From Psococerastis gibbosa (taxonomy: Eukaryota > Arthropoda > Insecta > Psocodea > Psocidae): a DNA stretch of 64,000 bases. The translations under genes and the position numbers were made by a program. Below the pieces are notes generated by a model. It saw only the letters and a list, made by a program, of their open reading frames with translations. It was not told the DNA's origin and did not search any database. Location of the stretch: contig OZ020488.1 of assembly GCA_963971405.1 (NCBI GenBank), positions 23,393,089 through 23,457,088 on the forward strand, read 5' to 3'. Each line of letters begins with the position of its first letter. Position 1 is the first letter of the stretch. Shown one piece after another: positions 1-12,853 of this stretch.

Positions 1-230
1 CCAACTATTTCTTTTAAATTCACATATATTGTAGTCGTTATTAATGTTAACAAAATGCGGGGGTCGCTTGCCCCTTGATAGTTTGCTGCTGGGGGTAAAA
101 AAATAAAAATAACTGATTTTTAATGAAAAATGACTAAAAAATAATTTTTCTGCGAAACCTTTCTATCGATGATCATTTCTACCTTCAGGCATGTTTTAGG
201 TGTTAAATTTAGTAACGAAACCGGACAGGT
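1..230. repeat. Dispersed repeat family G, end piece
   Basis: GTCGCTTGCCCCTTGATAGT, TTTTTCTGCGAAACC and CAGGCATGTTTTAGGTGTTA match the right part of 16308-17160. Confidence 0.6.
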
Positions 231-1541
231 TACTTTCCCAAAAAACTATTTGGTTTGTGAAAAAAAAATGAAAATTCACGCTCAAATGAATTGCGTGCCC
301 TGCCACTATTGCTGTGTGATAATGTAATGTAATGTCTGACGTATCTAGAATTGACTTCACCTCCAGTGACTTCAGGTGGACAAACCACCCCCCCCCCCCA
401 CCCCCGAGATGTCCGAAATTTAACTATAGGAATATTATTTACCATGAAAGTACTCATTTTCTCTATCTACTTATTGATAAATTGGAAAGCATGTTCGAGT
501 AAACTCGGACCGGTTCTTTGCCCTCGTAAAAGGCCTACAATATTGTAGGCTATGCCTTAGTAGTAGTATGGTTGGACACAGTCCCAGGCCACGGTGTGGG
601 CCCATAGGACAGGGGACCTCCTGATTATAGTGGATTCCGAACCACTTGGGAAACACAGTCAAGTCACACGATTAGTTCGGACGTGACAAGTCCTACCATG
701 TTTCCCTACCGGCACTATGCACACTACCAAGTTATCTGCATCTTTGAACCTGCTCTGGTCCGCTGGATTCAACTTGGTAAGGCGACCGGCTTAGGCTTTG
801 CCTTAGGGCTTAGACATCAACGGTGACGCGTAAGCAACTTAGCCTATATTTAGGCCTAATGCATGTATCTGGGTGATTGTCATCATTTTAAGTTAAATCA
901 CCCAATTAATTTTGTAGTATTCTATTCAATACAGCAGTCGCAAAAATAGCCTATAATAATAGGTCTTGTATATAGATCTCAAAAGGTGACTGCACTAAAA
1001 AATTAAGATGTAGCGTGCCCCAAGGCCGCATCCATGCTTGCTATTGCATGTGAATTCTCATATTCCTAAGCTATGCACAGAGAAAGATACTTAACGTAGT
1101 AGTAGACAGGTTTGTTAATCTTAATTAATGCCGTAAAATGGAACAAAACATATACGTACGCATTGTACTGTAGGTACCATGCACAAGCAGTAGGCTATGT
1201 ATCTCACTTATGTCTGTACTTTAACATAATTTTGTAGAGGCTAGAATACTTGGGATTACCTACCTATCTGTGTTGTTACAGCCGTGTTACCCTAATTTCA
1301 TTGAACACTTAAGTACGGTATACAAATGGCAATAACTATTGGCTGCACCTCACTTCCACGTGCTAAAAAAGCACACCTAGTGAGGGATCGCAATCATCTA
1401 CGTTGCTGAACATACTGTATGTATTGTATTATTTGGGAATTAAATTATTATTAGTATATACAGTTTAGTAGTATAATAATACACACGGAAGATTCAAACG
1501 CTGGCGATTAACTGAGAAATTTATCATGGGAGCAAATTTGT
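231..1541. other. No gene seen
   Basis: AT-rich sequence with a family G fragment at 459-520 and a TAGGCCTA palindrome at 851. No frame with splice or codon support was found. Confidence 0.5.
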
Positions 1542-1861
1542 TTATATGCAAAGCGCGGACCTCACGTATGTGCATGCACGGGTTTCCCCGCAATACTCAG
1601 AGAAATCTTCTGAAGGAAAGCCCGTATTCGTTCCAATTACATATTTCTCAGAGTCAAACGCATGTGTGTACCGGGCCAAAAGATGTAACTTGCGAAACTC
1701 ACTATTCGCGCCAATGATGAAATTTGCATCTAGACTATGAGAATTGAATTGGTGACCAAATCGACCATTTGCCTGCGTATTGTTAATTCCCGGCACGGCA
1801 TGGTCATCTGCAGCCGGGGCGATTCTTCTTACAGCAACGGTCGCCACGATTAAATCTGATC
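1542..1861 (-). CDS. Candidate orphan terminal exon, about 106 codons
   Basis: On the minus strand a T-rich acceptor (ttttttttcag at 1862-1872) opens a frame of about 106 codons containing SDLIVATVAVRRIAPAADD, GRFGHQFNSHSLDANFIIG and a Cys-containing end before TAA. No homologue is recognised and no clear polyadenylation signal follows. It may be a chance frame in a repeat-poor stretch. Confidence 0.2.
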
Positions 1862-1965
1862 CTGAAAAAAAACATCACTTAGATTATACAATATGTGCAT
1901 ATAAACAGACCAAGTGTGTGGACAATTTTTAGGGATTTCACACCTTCAGGTTTCAACCTGCTGGA

Positions 1966-2177
1966 TTTATAAATAAATAAATATTAACTTTTTGTGCTAT
2001 TACTAAGCCAACCTAGCGGAGGTATGGCTATAAAGCCCTCACTTACACTCAACTAGGAAGGCCCGGGACCACCTGCTTTACATACCCTCCAAAGCATGGC
2101 CAGAAAATGTAGCAAGTGTGGGACTCAAACCACCAACCTTTCGGGTTAAAGTCGGAGTCTGTGCCACTACTCTACAT
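1966..2177 (-). repeat. tRNA-derived SINE, family A, copy 1
   Basis: Read on the minus strand: GTAGAGTAGTGGCACAGACT (A-box region), GGTTTGAGTCCCACAC (B-box region), a body with GGCCTTCCTAGTTGAG and GCTAGGTTGGCTTAG, and an ATTT-type tail. Related copies lie at 3628-3846, 5011-5212, 8418-8604, 39852-40012 and, in part, 17167-17224 and 59896-59935. Confidence 0.8.
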
Positions 2178-2423
2178 CTTCTGACAGCTCCCTGTTAAGA
2201 GAAAATCGCGGACATCCCCACTTGGCTTTAATATCAGTTAAATATCTGACGGCCAATATGTAGAGGAACACTTCTTCTTTCTACTGTAGCCTCATTCTTC
2301 AATGTCAAATCTCCACCGATATTTCCTGTTGCAATTCCGTACATTTTGTCCTCGTGACCTATAAGTTATAGCTATATTAGCTTCCCCTTACTATGTTCAT
2401 CACTAAATGGGTCTATATAAAGG

Positions 2424-2647
2424 CAGTGGCGGCGCTAGAAATTTTAAGGCGGGGGGGGGCATGACTTCCATCCGGGGGGGGCAATGAAAAAACGAAACCT
2501 TTTTCATTGGGAGTAGGTATACGGTTCAATAATTCTCCAATTTAACAACATGTAAAATATCGGAAAAAGGGGGGGGGGCACGGAGGGGCCAGAGAAACTG
2601 TTGGGGGGGGCCAGGCCCCCTCGGGCACCCCCGTAGCGCCGCCACTG
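2424..2647. mobile_element. hAT MITE (CAGTGGCGGCGCTA family), copy 1
   Basis: A 224-bp element with ends CAGTGGCGGCGCTA and TAGCGCCGCCACTG and a perfect 8-bp duplication TATAAAGG (2416-2423 and 2648-2655). G-rich runs fill much of the interior. It is the sister of 30250-30472. Confidence 0.92.
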
Positions 2648-2763
2648 TATAAAGGCCTATATAAAGATCAACAAAGGAAATATATGGGCTTAGGAACCTA
2701 ACATGGATCTACACTTTCTTTTCTTTTTATTTATTAGTTCTTAGTTGCGAAACACATTAGTTT

Positions 2764-2819
2764 AATGAGGAACCAGTAGAATCCGGGCTGATGGGCCCTG
2801 GTTCTACTGGTTCCTCATT
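2764..2819. repeat. Perfect 18-bp palindrome around ATCCGGGCTGATGGGCC
   Basis: Arms AATGAGGAACCAGTAGAA and its complement flank a 20-nt centre that carries the same ATCCGGGCTGATGGGCC block as the Penelope-type repeats at 35.4 and 52.8 kb. A GGCTTTCACGGCCGGAGTC relative follows in inverse orientation at about 2820-2842. Confidence 0.75.
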
Positions 2820-3517
2820 CGACTCCGGCCGTGAAAGCCTTTGCAGTTATATCACATTAGTTTAGTACACCTATTTTTTAATATTTTATTTATCTTCTTT
2901 AAAAGGAGATTATTCGCATACAATTCAATGAATGTATTTATGTATATCCGATAAACCTCTTCAGCCGCCTCTTATACACTACAGTAAGTACAAGTATAAT
3001 TCCGAATTTCAAAACAGCTATAGACAAGTATTTAAACGTTCCCAACAGGTAAAACTATAATTGTATTTCAGTAGCTCAGCGTCGAGTGTACTATAGTGTA
3101 GCCTACCCAAGGGTTATGGGGTGTGGGGCTATTGTATAAATGCGGTTGTTGGAGCATATCACAAAACAGTCTATGCCTCCACATCACACCGCATTCCATA
3201 AAGTGAAAATGAACACACACCTGACTTTGATGCAAAAATACAGCACGTCTATAATAGCCCGACTTCGATCGCGTACTGCTGACTGCTGAATGTTGAGGAG
3301 GCCACCATAAGCTATACCGCCTATACGCCCCCGATCGCCACGCAACTCAATTATATTAGTTTGCCTTCGACGCTACAGCTGATCAAGTATAGGCCATCAA
3401 TTAAGGCCTAGGCCCAACAGGCGTCAAAGTGTCTGTATAGCTATCTTTCAAGCCTCATTAGGAGTAGACCTGGTAAATACTGTAGGTTACAGCCTAAGTT
3501 ATCTTCTGAGTTCTATG

Positions 3518-3922
3518 AGGCTATTCCACTAGTCAATATTCCGTCATTTATGCATCAATAATAAGTCTCTACCATATTATAACTTAATTTATAATAGATA
3601 AGTTAAGTATCTACATAATAATCAGGACCTGTAGAGTAGTGGTATAGACTCCGACTTTCACCCGAAAGGTGATTTGTTCGAGTCCCACACTAGCTACATT
3701 TTCTGGCTATGCTTCGGATGGCATGCAAAGCAGGCGGTCCCGGGCCTTCCTAGTTAAGTGTAAGAGAGGCCTTTATAGCCCTAACTCCGCTAGGTTGGCT
3801 TAGTAATAGAACCACAAAAGTCAAGATATATTTATTTATTTTATAATAGTCTCATTAAAACAAAAATCACATCAATTATTGATGCCCAAATGACGGAATA
3901 TTGACAAGTGGAATAGCAGCCT
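3518..3922. mobile_element. MITE with ATTCCACT-type tips, interrupted by a SINE
   Basis: The arm starting AGGCTATTCCACTAG with TCAATATTCCGTCATTT (3518-3563) returns inverted at about 3876-3922. The centre is occupied by a family A SINE (3628-3846), so the MITE was there first. Confidence 0.75.
3628..3846 (+). repeat. tRNA-derived SINE, family A, copy 2 (nested)
   Basis: Full-length plus-strand copy: A-box region GTAGAGTAGTGGTATAGACT, B-box region TGTTCGAGTCCCACAC, conserved body and a TATTTATTTATT tail. It lies within the MITE 3518-3922. Confidence 0.85.
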
Positions 3923-4349
3923 AAAGCCAAGCTGATAAAATTTATATCTGGGGTTCAGTTCATTGAACCTAAATAAATTAACTTATAAATAGATAAATTT
4001 ATCTAGATATCAGATAGGCATTTGTTTGGTGTACAATATATACGGTAGGTTACAGGGTGTGACGAACTATAAAAGAAGGGCGTTTATAACATAGGTAGGC
4101 TATATAGAATAAACACCCAACCAAACCACACTGAGGGCGTAAAGGCTATACGCGGTTGACTGTTGCTCTGGGACAACACACCTTCTAATTTAATTAGAGA
4201 AAGGAATGTATGGAAAAATGGACGGGAACGGGACGAGAACATATCTTCTTTTCTCTAATTCATTTACCTGTAGAGGTTTTTCTACGAAGTTAAATAGGTA
4301 GGTACTCTGTTTACAGATCATAACATAGGTACAATATTAGCCTTCCAAT

Positions 4350-4770
4350 TTATCGTACCTTTTGCTTTGGAGAGATTAGAGTTACAGTAGGTATATGCCT
4401 ATTGTAAGTGAGGAAGTAGGAAGCCTGAAAATAGAACAGCCTAGTTCTAAACACATTATACTTGTATAATTAATAAATCCGATCGATTTTCTCACACGCA
4501 GCCATACTAAAAATTGTATTTAATGCGACTCTTTTTAACTGGCCTACAGTAAGTCAAATTTATCGTACCTTTTGCTTTGGAGAGATTAGAGTTACAGTAG
4601 GTATGCCTATTGTATGTGAGGAAGTAGGAAGCCTGAAAATACAACAGCCTAGTTCTAAACACATGTTATACTTGTCTAATTAACAAATCCGATCGATTTT
4701 CTCACACGCAAGCTATACTAAAAATTGTATTAAATGCGACTCTTTTTAACTGGCCTACAGTAAGTCAAAT
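4350..4770. repeat. Tandem duplication, 210-bp unit
   Basis: Two direct copies each run from TATCGTACCTTTTGCTTTGG to GGCCTACAGTAAGTCAAAT, starting near 4351 and 4561, with few differences. No coding content was seen. Confidence 0.9.
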
Positions 4771-5010
4771 CGCGTTCATAAACGGCCGAGAGCTCTCCGA
4801 TCCGATAGTAAATTGTTTTGTGCCCTCGTGCTGAGCGCAATTATGAAAAGAAAATCCACTTTTTAATTCTACATTAGGTAATTCCAGAGATGTTGAAGTA
4901 ATTGAATTTGTCTGAAGCTATTGTCCAACTACAGTATCTCCTCAGCAGTTTCATTACACACTCTTTTTGCATAAGCTTTTCTCTCTCAGACCCTGGGTTG
5001 GTAATCATTA

Positions 5011-5212
5011 ATATTAATTAAATATTGACTTTTTGTTCTATTACTAAGCCAACCTATCGAAGTTAAGGCTATAAAGCCCTCTCTTACACTCAACTAGGAA
5101 AGCCCGGGACCGCCTGCTTTACATGCCTTACGAAACATGGCCAGAAAATGTAGCAAGTGTGCGACTCGAACAACCTTTCGGGAGAAAGTTGGAGTCTGTA
5201 CCACTACTCTAC
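5011..5212 (-). repeat. tRNA-derived SINE, family A, copy 3
   Basis: Minus-strand copy with the conserved body and head. The B-box region is slightly shortened (GTTCGAGTCGCAC). Confidence 0.8.
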
Positions 5213-6316
5213 GTATGCGCTAGCATCACTGTCATCCCTACAGTTTCCACTACTGTATTATTGGACGCTTTCAAATGAAACTCATTTTCCTCGAAAGAAC
5301 GCAGTGTGCTAGTTTTTTACCCCGGATGCACAAACTATAGCCTATACATATTTATACTCAATTACCTATGGAGAAGGCAAAATACAAATAATTAGATTAC
5401 TCGTGACTTCGTGGTATTTCATTTTAATAAACAATAAATAACAAAAACTTTTAAGTTTTAGAAAAACTTGTTATAACAACCCGAATTAGTAAAACCCAAA
5501 TAATCGTTAAGAAATTAACTTTGTCTAAGAAACCCACTTGTGTTAGTATAAAACCCTGAGCGCTTTCGGCAAGAACTGCCATCTACAGAAGGAAACCCAC
5601 TAGCACAGTTACACCTTATCTGCGATTTGAGACTTGCTCAAATCGAGGATAAGATGCAAATTTTTTCTAAATTTTTGTTATTTATTGTTTATTGAGGCAA
5701 ATTATGTACCACCCTCCCACGCTACGGGTTGAGGGGGCCCAGCTTGTAATTTTATGTCCACCTATATTTTGTTGAGAAATGCAGTTTTCTATCTATCTAT
5801 CTAAAATTTCAAAAAACAATCTCAATGACAATGCCCGCTTTGATCACTCGCTTCCAAATTGACCTTATTTCTGTAAATCTGATTCTGATCTTTAGCAAAC
5901 CATACACTGCACAAAATACCCAGCCCCAAGCGCTAGAACGAAAGGCTGTTAATTGGAATGACAGTCGCCTAGACTAGACAGAGAAGCTGTCAGAGACAGA
6001 ATTGGGATCTCAAATTCGTAATTTTAATATAAAGGGCAATCTTTAACGTTGAAAACACAATAGATTTTGTATAATGTTGTATTTATCATTTACCTCATAT
6101 TAACTTGTAGAGCGCACAGTATGAGAGAGCATACTACAAGAACAGTATAGTGTTAACAATTTTGGCACAAGATAGGTTCATGTGGTTATTGTGTGACTAA
6201 ATAAAATACAAGAACTATCTAAAAAAAATGTATTTGGACCCGACATCATATACCTCGATTAGTCATAATATGTACTGTAGCCGATTAAGAGCATATCGGA
6301 TACTAGCAATACCTGT

Positions 6317-6347
<31 letters not shown>

Positions 6348-8417
6348 AAAATCAAATTTCACATGATATATCCATTGTGGAGCTTTAAAATATGTCACAT
6401 TCCTTAGAAAAAATATTCTATACATTTTGATGTATGATATGTGGCCGGTACTAACAATGGCAATAACAATTTAATTACTTCCTTCCGGCACTTTCACTGT
6501 CCTTTATTTTTACAAGCCAAGTCAATAATTGTGACAAATCGGTGTTAAAAACAGGTATACATCATATACCACAATGCTTAGGAACATTTCTGCTATGGAA
6601 TGCGGTATGTTTGGCAGCTCTTTGATATTTCTTATGAATTAAATTAGATTTTTTACACCTGAAAGGCTTTTCCCCCTTCAAATGTCTCTCTTAGCTTTTC
6701 GTCTAAGTCCACAGTAGCTTTGTTTCACATTTGGTTTGGGGGGAAACATTTTCGGCATTGCTGACGAGATGAAGACTGTTCCTAGCGTTTAGGTTGTGAT
6801 ACGTAGGCAGTTTCGTAAATTTCAACTTTTTTAGCCTCTTAAAAAAAATCAAATTCGCACTTTTGACAAATAAGAAATCACAATTCATGAGATTCATCGA
6901 ATAAGTCGAGAGTTTGGTGACTGCATGGAAAAATTAGCCTATACATATGCACATTTGCAGCCTTATAAGAGTAGTTAGTGTATACAGGTACTTTAAAGAA
7001 CTTTCTAGATAATAATTTAGCACACATATTAGTTTCTGGATAACACTCGCAACACCTGCCTCACAACTCTCCCTAAAAATAGGCTATCTATATATAATTA
7101 TTGATATAATGCAAAAAGAAAAAATACTCCATTTCGACAACAATCGGTTTCATGGTTGTCCTATTCGATTTCGGAAACCTGAAACTACCATATTGAGCCA
7201 ACACAAAATTAATATTAATTAACGAACAGCAAGATTATAAATTCAAGCGATTTATGGTATATTTTCTCATTGTGGCAAAAATGCATTGCACCTCGGCATT
7301 CTGAAAGACCTAACGTTAAGAAACGCGATACCGTACAGAATGAGAATATTGAGCAACTAAAGCAAGAACAATACTAATTTGCGGATTCCCTCTCCAATAA
7401 GCTAAATTTTTAAAATAGATCAATCGTTCAAAATACAAAAAACAATACTGATAAACGTATTAAAATTGCATTTGTTTTCTACTAAATGTGCATATGAAAC
7501 ATTCCACATTTTATAGAACCATTTCACATTAGGTATAGCGTTACTACCGATTAGTCACATAAGAGAAAATTAACCTTGCAAAAAGTGTATGCCAATCATT
7601 CACACTATGGCCATTGCCAATTAATCAATTGTTGAGAAACAGCAGCTTAACCTTGTTAGAAAAGAGAGCTATGTCATTCAATGGCATAAGTTTGGCTTAT
7701 AAACAACTTAACTAAATTATAAATTGAGAAAGTGTGAGTGAAATGTGTATGAAATTCAATAGCAATGACGCTAAAATATTAAGTTTAATGATAATGATAG
7801 CATAACGAATTTTCTGAATTTCCACAGTACTGTAGTACGTTTGTATACCCTACCGTACTGGGCATCGAAGTTTGTCGCCTTGCTCTTTTCACAAGGTCGA
7901 CGTTAAAATCACATTCCAAATGTTTCTTAAGTCTAATTTAAGTACATCGCATATGATTAACTAGGTACAGCCAATTACAATAACTGTAGTATTTTGTATC
8001 GGAGGATGTATATCTTTTAATGCACACTTATAAATACAACGCAATTAATGTTAAACTACTATTCCAAACTACTTCAATTGCCCCAATGTACGTCATAAAA
8101 CATATAAATACCACAGTATCCTATTGTTCAACATGTACAGTGACATCGGACTAACCGAGTCTTTAAACTGAAAATATTCTTATAGATAAAAAATTGAACG
8201 ACTTGACTAACTTAACTAAATTATACCGTAATATCTTTTAAGCCTATACTTCTGCAGTATATTAACAAACCAAAACAAAAATTTGTGCTTTATAAGCAAA
8301 ATTTAGTTGATTTCAAGACTCCATTGGCAAATGAAAAGCGAAATGAAAATTCCAGAAGCAGCCTTCTGCCGAGCAAGCAATAGAAATGTTCAAATCTGGT
8401 CTGCGGATAGAAAAGGA
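5213..8417. other. No gene seen
   Basis: AT-rich intergenic DNA with a T-run at about 6318-6341 and family F fragments around 6340-6640. The frames here are short and unsupported. Confidence 0.5.
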
Positions 8418-8604
8418 TTTTATAAATAAATAAATAAATATTGACTTTTTGTTCTATTACTAGGCCAACCTAGCGGAGTTACGCTTAACTAGGAAATCCC
8501 GGGACCGCATGCTTTACATGCCCTCCGAAGCATGGCCAGGAAATATAGCAAGTGTGTCTCGAATCAACAATCTTTCGGGTGAAAGTCGGAGTCTGTACCA
8601 CTTT
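8418..8604 (-). repeat. tRNA-derived SINE, family A, copy 4
   Basis: Minus-strand copy with an AAAT-repeat tail at 8418-8440. It lacks part of the body (the GAGAGGGCTTTATAGCC segment). Confidence 0.8.
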
Positions 8605-10438
8605 ATGTCATCTGTGATTATTTAACATCGAATGCCCCTCCTGATTATATTTATTCAATCCAATATTTATTCTACCGAATAAATTTATTCGGTAGAATAC
8701 TATACTATACTATATCTACCGAATGAATATATTAGTGTGTGCAATCAGGGCTATTACCATAGACATGTAAACAGAACGAAAAATCAGTCAAAAGTTATGG
8801 TGTCACATCCCTCTTGTCAGTCAAAGATTAATATCACCGTTGCACAATATCATTCTCGAAAAGCTGGTTAAACATTTAATCCATTCACAGTGGGGGTTTT
8901 CTGTTAATGTGGGTCATAAATTTAGAATAAAAAATAAGTATAATTATGATTCGGATAGGAAAAAAAAATATTTTGTCGTCATAAAATGTTTACGATCCGT
9001 CTTTCCTACTCGGGCATTAGAATAAGACAAAGTGTAACATTTTCATCAAATTATTCAATGAATATAAATTTAAAATATTTTGCTAACCACTTAAAATGGA
9101 GTTTCGATACTAACTCAAATTTTCGGCTTTCGCCTTAAATAAACATGTGCGCAAAATCCTCAGAGAAGTAACGTCTGTTGTCACTTTCCTTCAGTTTTCA
9201 ACAATATTTTCAATACTGTAAATTTTACATAATTAACTAAATTATAACGAATATTTCCAACAATAATCTCTCTCAGTCTTAATACTTTCTGAACATGGTA
9301 TAGTCTACATCACATAATATTTAATTAACGCTTAAATATCATAATCATTACTCATTACTCCACCTACTGTACCTAATTGTTCTTTAATTCTTTACTGAAT
9401 TGCACTGCAGGTTCAGGGACCAATTATAGAAAATATTATAAAAACATTCTATGGTAGGTATTGTGAGTGGGCCTACTTAATGAAGTCCGATAGTACCCAT
9501 GTAAAATCTGTAGGTTGTAAGTGGACTTAAGGACTTATGTTCAGTGGATTCGTTGGAAAATGGGTGCATGTGGGTCGACCTGCGGGCCTAATATGCATTT
9601 TAGTATTAACTTATTATTGGGGTTAAAAATGTAAACAAAACAATTTTGAATAGCCCTTTCCATTCTAAAATTATCTTGTTTACATTTTTAATCCCAGATT
9701 AAGATTAAAAATACTCGCCTACTAGGCCCGCTACTTAAGGCGAGTTCCGTGGTTTCCCGGCAAGTCATAGATCGTGTGTTCGAATCTTGATTCTCTAGTT
9801 TCGGTTATAACGAGGTTGCCTTCTCATTCCAAGTCAATTTAATGTATGTATTACTTAGCATATAATACTACGAATAAAAATTGATTACTAAAATTTGGTT
9901 AAACTGATAACTTAAATTACTCAGATATGCCCTTTAAGGAGGGTCAAAATAGAAGAAACATATATAGTATCGATTAACTAAGAGCGCAATAAATTAACTT
10001 ACAATAGAGTTACTAAATCCGTCTATGAACTCAACTTTGTAGGGATTAAATCTACAAAGTAAAGGCGCTGATAAAAGAATTACTTCGGCGAATAATTAAT
10101 TCATATTGCTTGGAATACTTGAACAAAGAAAGTCCTCAAGCAGTTCTGAGCCAAGTCAATCTCTGTTGCTTAATTATTAAGAAGATTAATCAATTAATAA
10201 TTAATAAAAAAAATTAAGTAACCAAAAAAATGATGCCAAAGTTTATGCAATGAAAACAAAACTAGCATTTTAAAAAAAATTAGCCTAATACATATAATAT
10301 AATACTTGTAGTAGATAATATCTTTATTTTCATCGAGCAAACAATTTAATTCGCCCCTAAAGCCAGCGTATATGATCCTGTGCATGGTGTCCCTTGGTGG
10401 AATAATTGAGCAGGATACTTAGAAAAGTATTAGTACCG
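8605..10438. other. Intergenic, only a small MITE
   Basis: Holds a small inverted repeat around TTCGGTAGA (about 8675-8725) and the MITE at 9619-9695. The rest is AT-rich, without features, and lies downstream of the glycosyltransferase stop. Confidence 0.5.
9619..9695. mobile_element. Small fold-back MITE, ATTAAAAATGTAAACAA family
   Basis: Imperfect arms of about 35 bp, with tips GGGTTAAAAATGTAAACAA and its complement. Relatives lie at 40940-41167 and 53085-53180. Confidence 0.75.
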
Positions 10439-12814
10439 TCAAGAAGCTATTTTTTGCTCGCCCCAACTACTCACTATCTTCCATAGCCGATAAATATCAT
10501 TAACACTAATATTAGGAGGACCAAAAATGAAAAAATCCCCATGAGGTCCCTTACTCTCAAGGCTTTCTAGTCTTTCTTGTGAAAGAATAAGATCGCCTAG
10601 AGCACAGCGTGCAAAATTGCCTCTCGCGGCCATGATCCCCGTCACGAAGACGTCGTCGATCCAGAAGTATGGTGCAGCCTGCGCTTCCCTATACAGCCGA
10701 AACACGACATCTGGCGAATAAAGTATGGCCCATCCCTGGCAGTACGGGGGGTAGTAATTAGCGCGGTATTCTGAGTAAGACACCCTCCACTTTGATCGGT
10801 AGCTGCGCTGGACATTACCATAGGGATACGATTGGCACAGAATGAGGCGGCGTGCTCCATGGGGAGATAAGCTATGGCGAAGATAATGCACCAACCCCTG
10901 TGGGTTCACAAAAACGTCATCGTCCGTTTTCAGTACGTACCTGCAAAACAAAAATTATACATCGAAATAAGTACTTTTGATTTGTGGGACGATAGATGAT
11001 TTTGTGAACGCATAACGCTTCACAAGCGGAACTGAGTGGCATTCTAGTGAGGCAAAAATTTGGGAATTTTTACTAATATTGAATCTCATTTCGGTAAGAC
11101 CAATCGGACACCTCCAACTACGGTTCGCGTTTTTTTTTTTTTTTTTTTTTTTTTGTAGAAAAGCGAATTTTACAGAAAATACCCATTGTCGAGCGTCAAA
11201 AATATTGCATCCTTTAGAAGAAATACTCCTATAAATTTGGATATATAGTAAAGTTATAAGACTGTTTAAATTACTTTAAAAAGAAACTTATATTTTTTCA
11301 TTTATCATTGACGGAAAATCATTAATGTTGCATTATATTTTTACACCTCATTCCACTTGTCTTCAATACTTGACCAGCATTTTTTTTTTTTTCAATTTTG
11401 TAAGTTTTTCTAAGTCTTTCTTTTAATTTTATTATCTACAAGAAATTTTATGATTTAAATTATGAAATAATTTTTTTGTTTTCAATAAATTAATTACAAT
11501 TATTTATCTTATCTATTTAACTCCAATCAATTAGTCCTTTTTTCAAGAGTTGCTTCCTCCTTAAATAAATTCCATAATCAGCTACGTTTAACGTTATCAT
11601 GGGTCCAGGGTGCGACTCTATATTGATATTGGATTTCTTCCACATTTTTACACTTGTAAGGCGGTTCCCCTTGTCCGATTTTTCTTAATCATAATGAATA
11701 GGCAACGTAAGTTGTATAGTAAATTCTGGCCTCACTATTTTTGCCGTCACTTCGGCTTGATCTCTAAACCAGTGCTAATAATTTGTCAAGTGTTGAATGT
11801 TGGCGCTGATTCGTTTTCGTGCGCCTAGAGTAGGCTAATTAGCACAAATTATATTTGATAGTCACGCTCAGTGTAGGATCATAACGGTTAGACAGAAATA
11901 CAGGCAAATCATCAAGGCAGAAGTTCGGCAGGGGATGAGGGCTATATGTATATATATATTTTTTATTTTTAAAAGATGTTCACTTACAAGCAATTCAATG
12001 AATGTATCCGAATAACCTCTTCAGTCGCCTCTTTAGGTAATACCTGTGTTGAGTTACGACAGGTCACCGATCGCATGATGTGTAGAGACTCGCACAAGGC
12101 CGTAAATATTAAAAATATTATAGAGTACATCAAAATATATATAACCTCGGTTTTGTAGTTGACAACGACGCCAATCAGGGAGCTCCTGATTGGCTAAGAT
12201 CCAGCACGATGGGGTGACTGGCGCACCGGGAAAAGATACCATGTAGGTCCCCCCCCCCCCCAAGAGGCGGGGTTGGATTGCACTCTGGTAAAAGGCCCTA
12301 ATTATGTATGTATTTGAGGTTTGGTTGGTCCCCTGCAGAAACACTCAGTGCCTTTTAGCGGTAAACTCGATTCAAATTCAAAGGGAAATGTCCGCATCGA
12401 ATACACCATCCATCACCATACACTTCCCTACCAAACTAATGTTTGCAAGCGGTATTAATATAATCCTGAGGTCCAATTGAATTGTTCACAATCCCTAGTC
12501 ACCACCCGGGTTCCTCTGATAAATAATCTAGTTACAACGCACCTGGCATTAGGGCAGTGGTAAGTAACCCATTTGAGGGCCATGACATGTTTGTAAGTCA
12601 TATTTCTGTATGCATCGTGGAAATTGCCTTGGACTATGTCGTGATGGACATCATTTTCAGCTTTGATTCGCTCCTGTTGAGTTGACACAAAACCCAGCAT
12701 AAACAGCACCTGTATTTATAAATACGGGTAAACATCATCAGTGGCGGCTCGTCCATAAGGGCACTGGGGCTACAGCCCTCCCATAATTTTACAGGCAAAC
12801 AAAGCAATTTCCTT

Positions 12815-12853
<39 letters not shown>

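Noticed and set aside
12241-12262. CRISPR-like or phage features
   Set aside because: The window is clearly eukaryotic; short C/G runs and direct repeats are transposon or slippage products.
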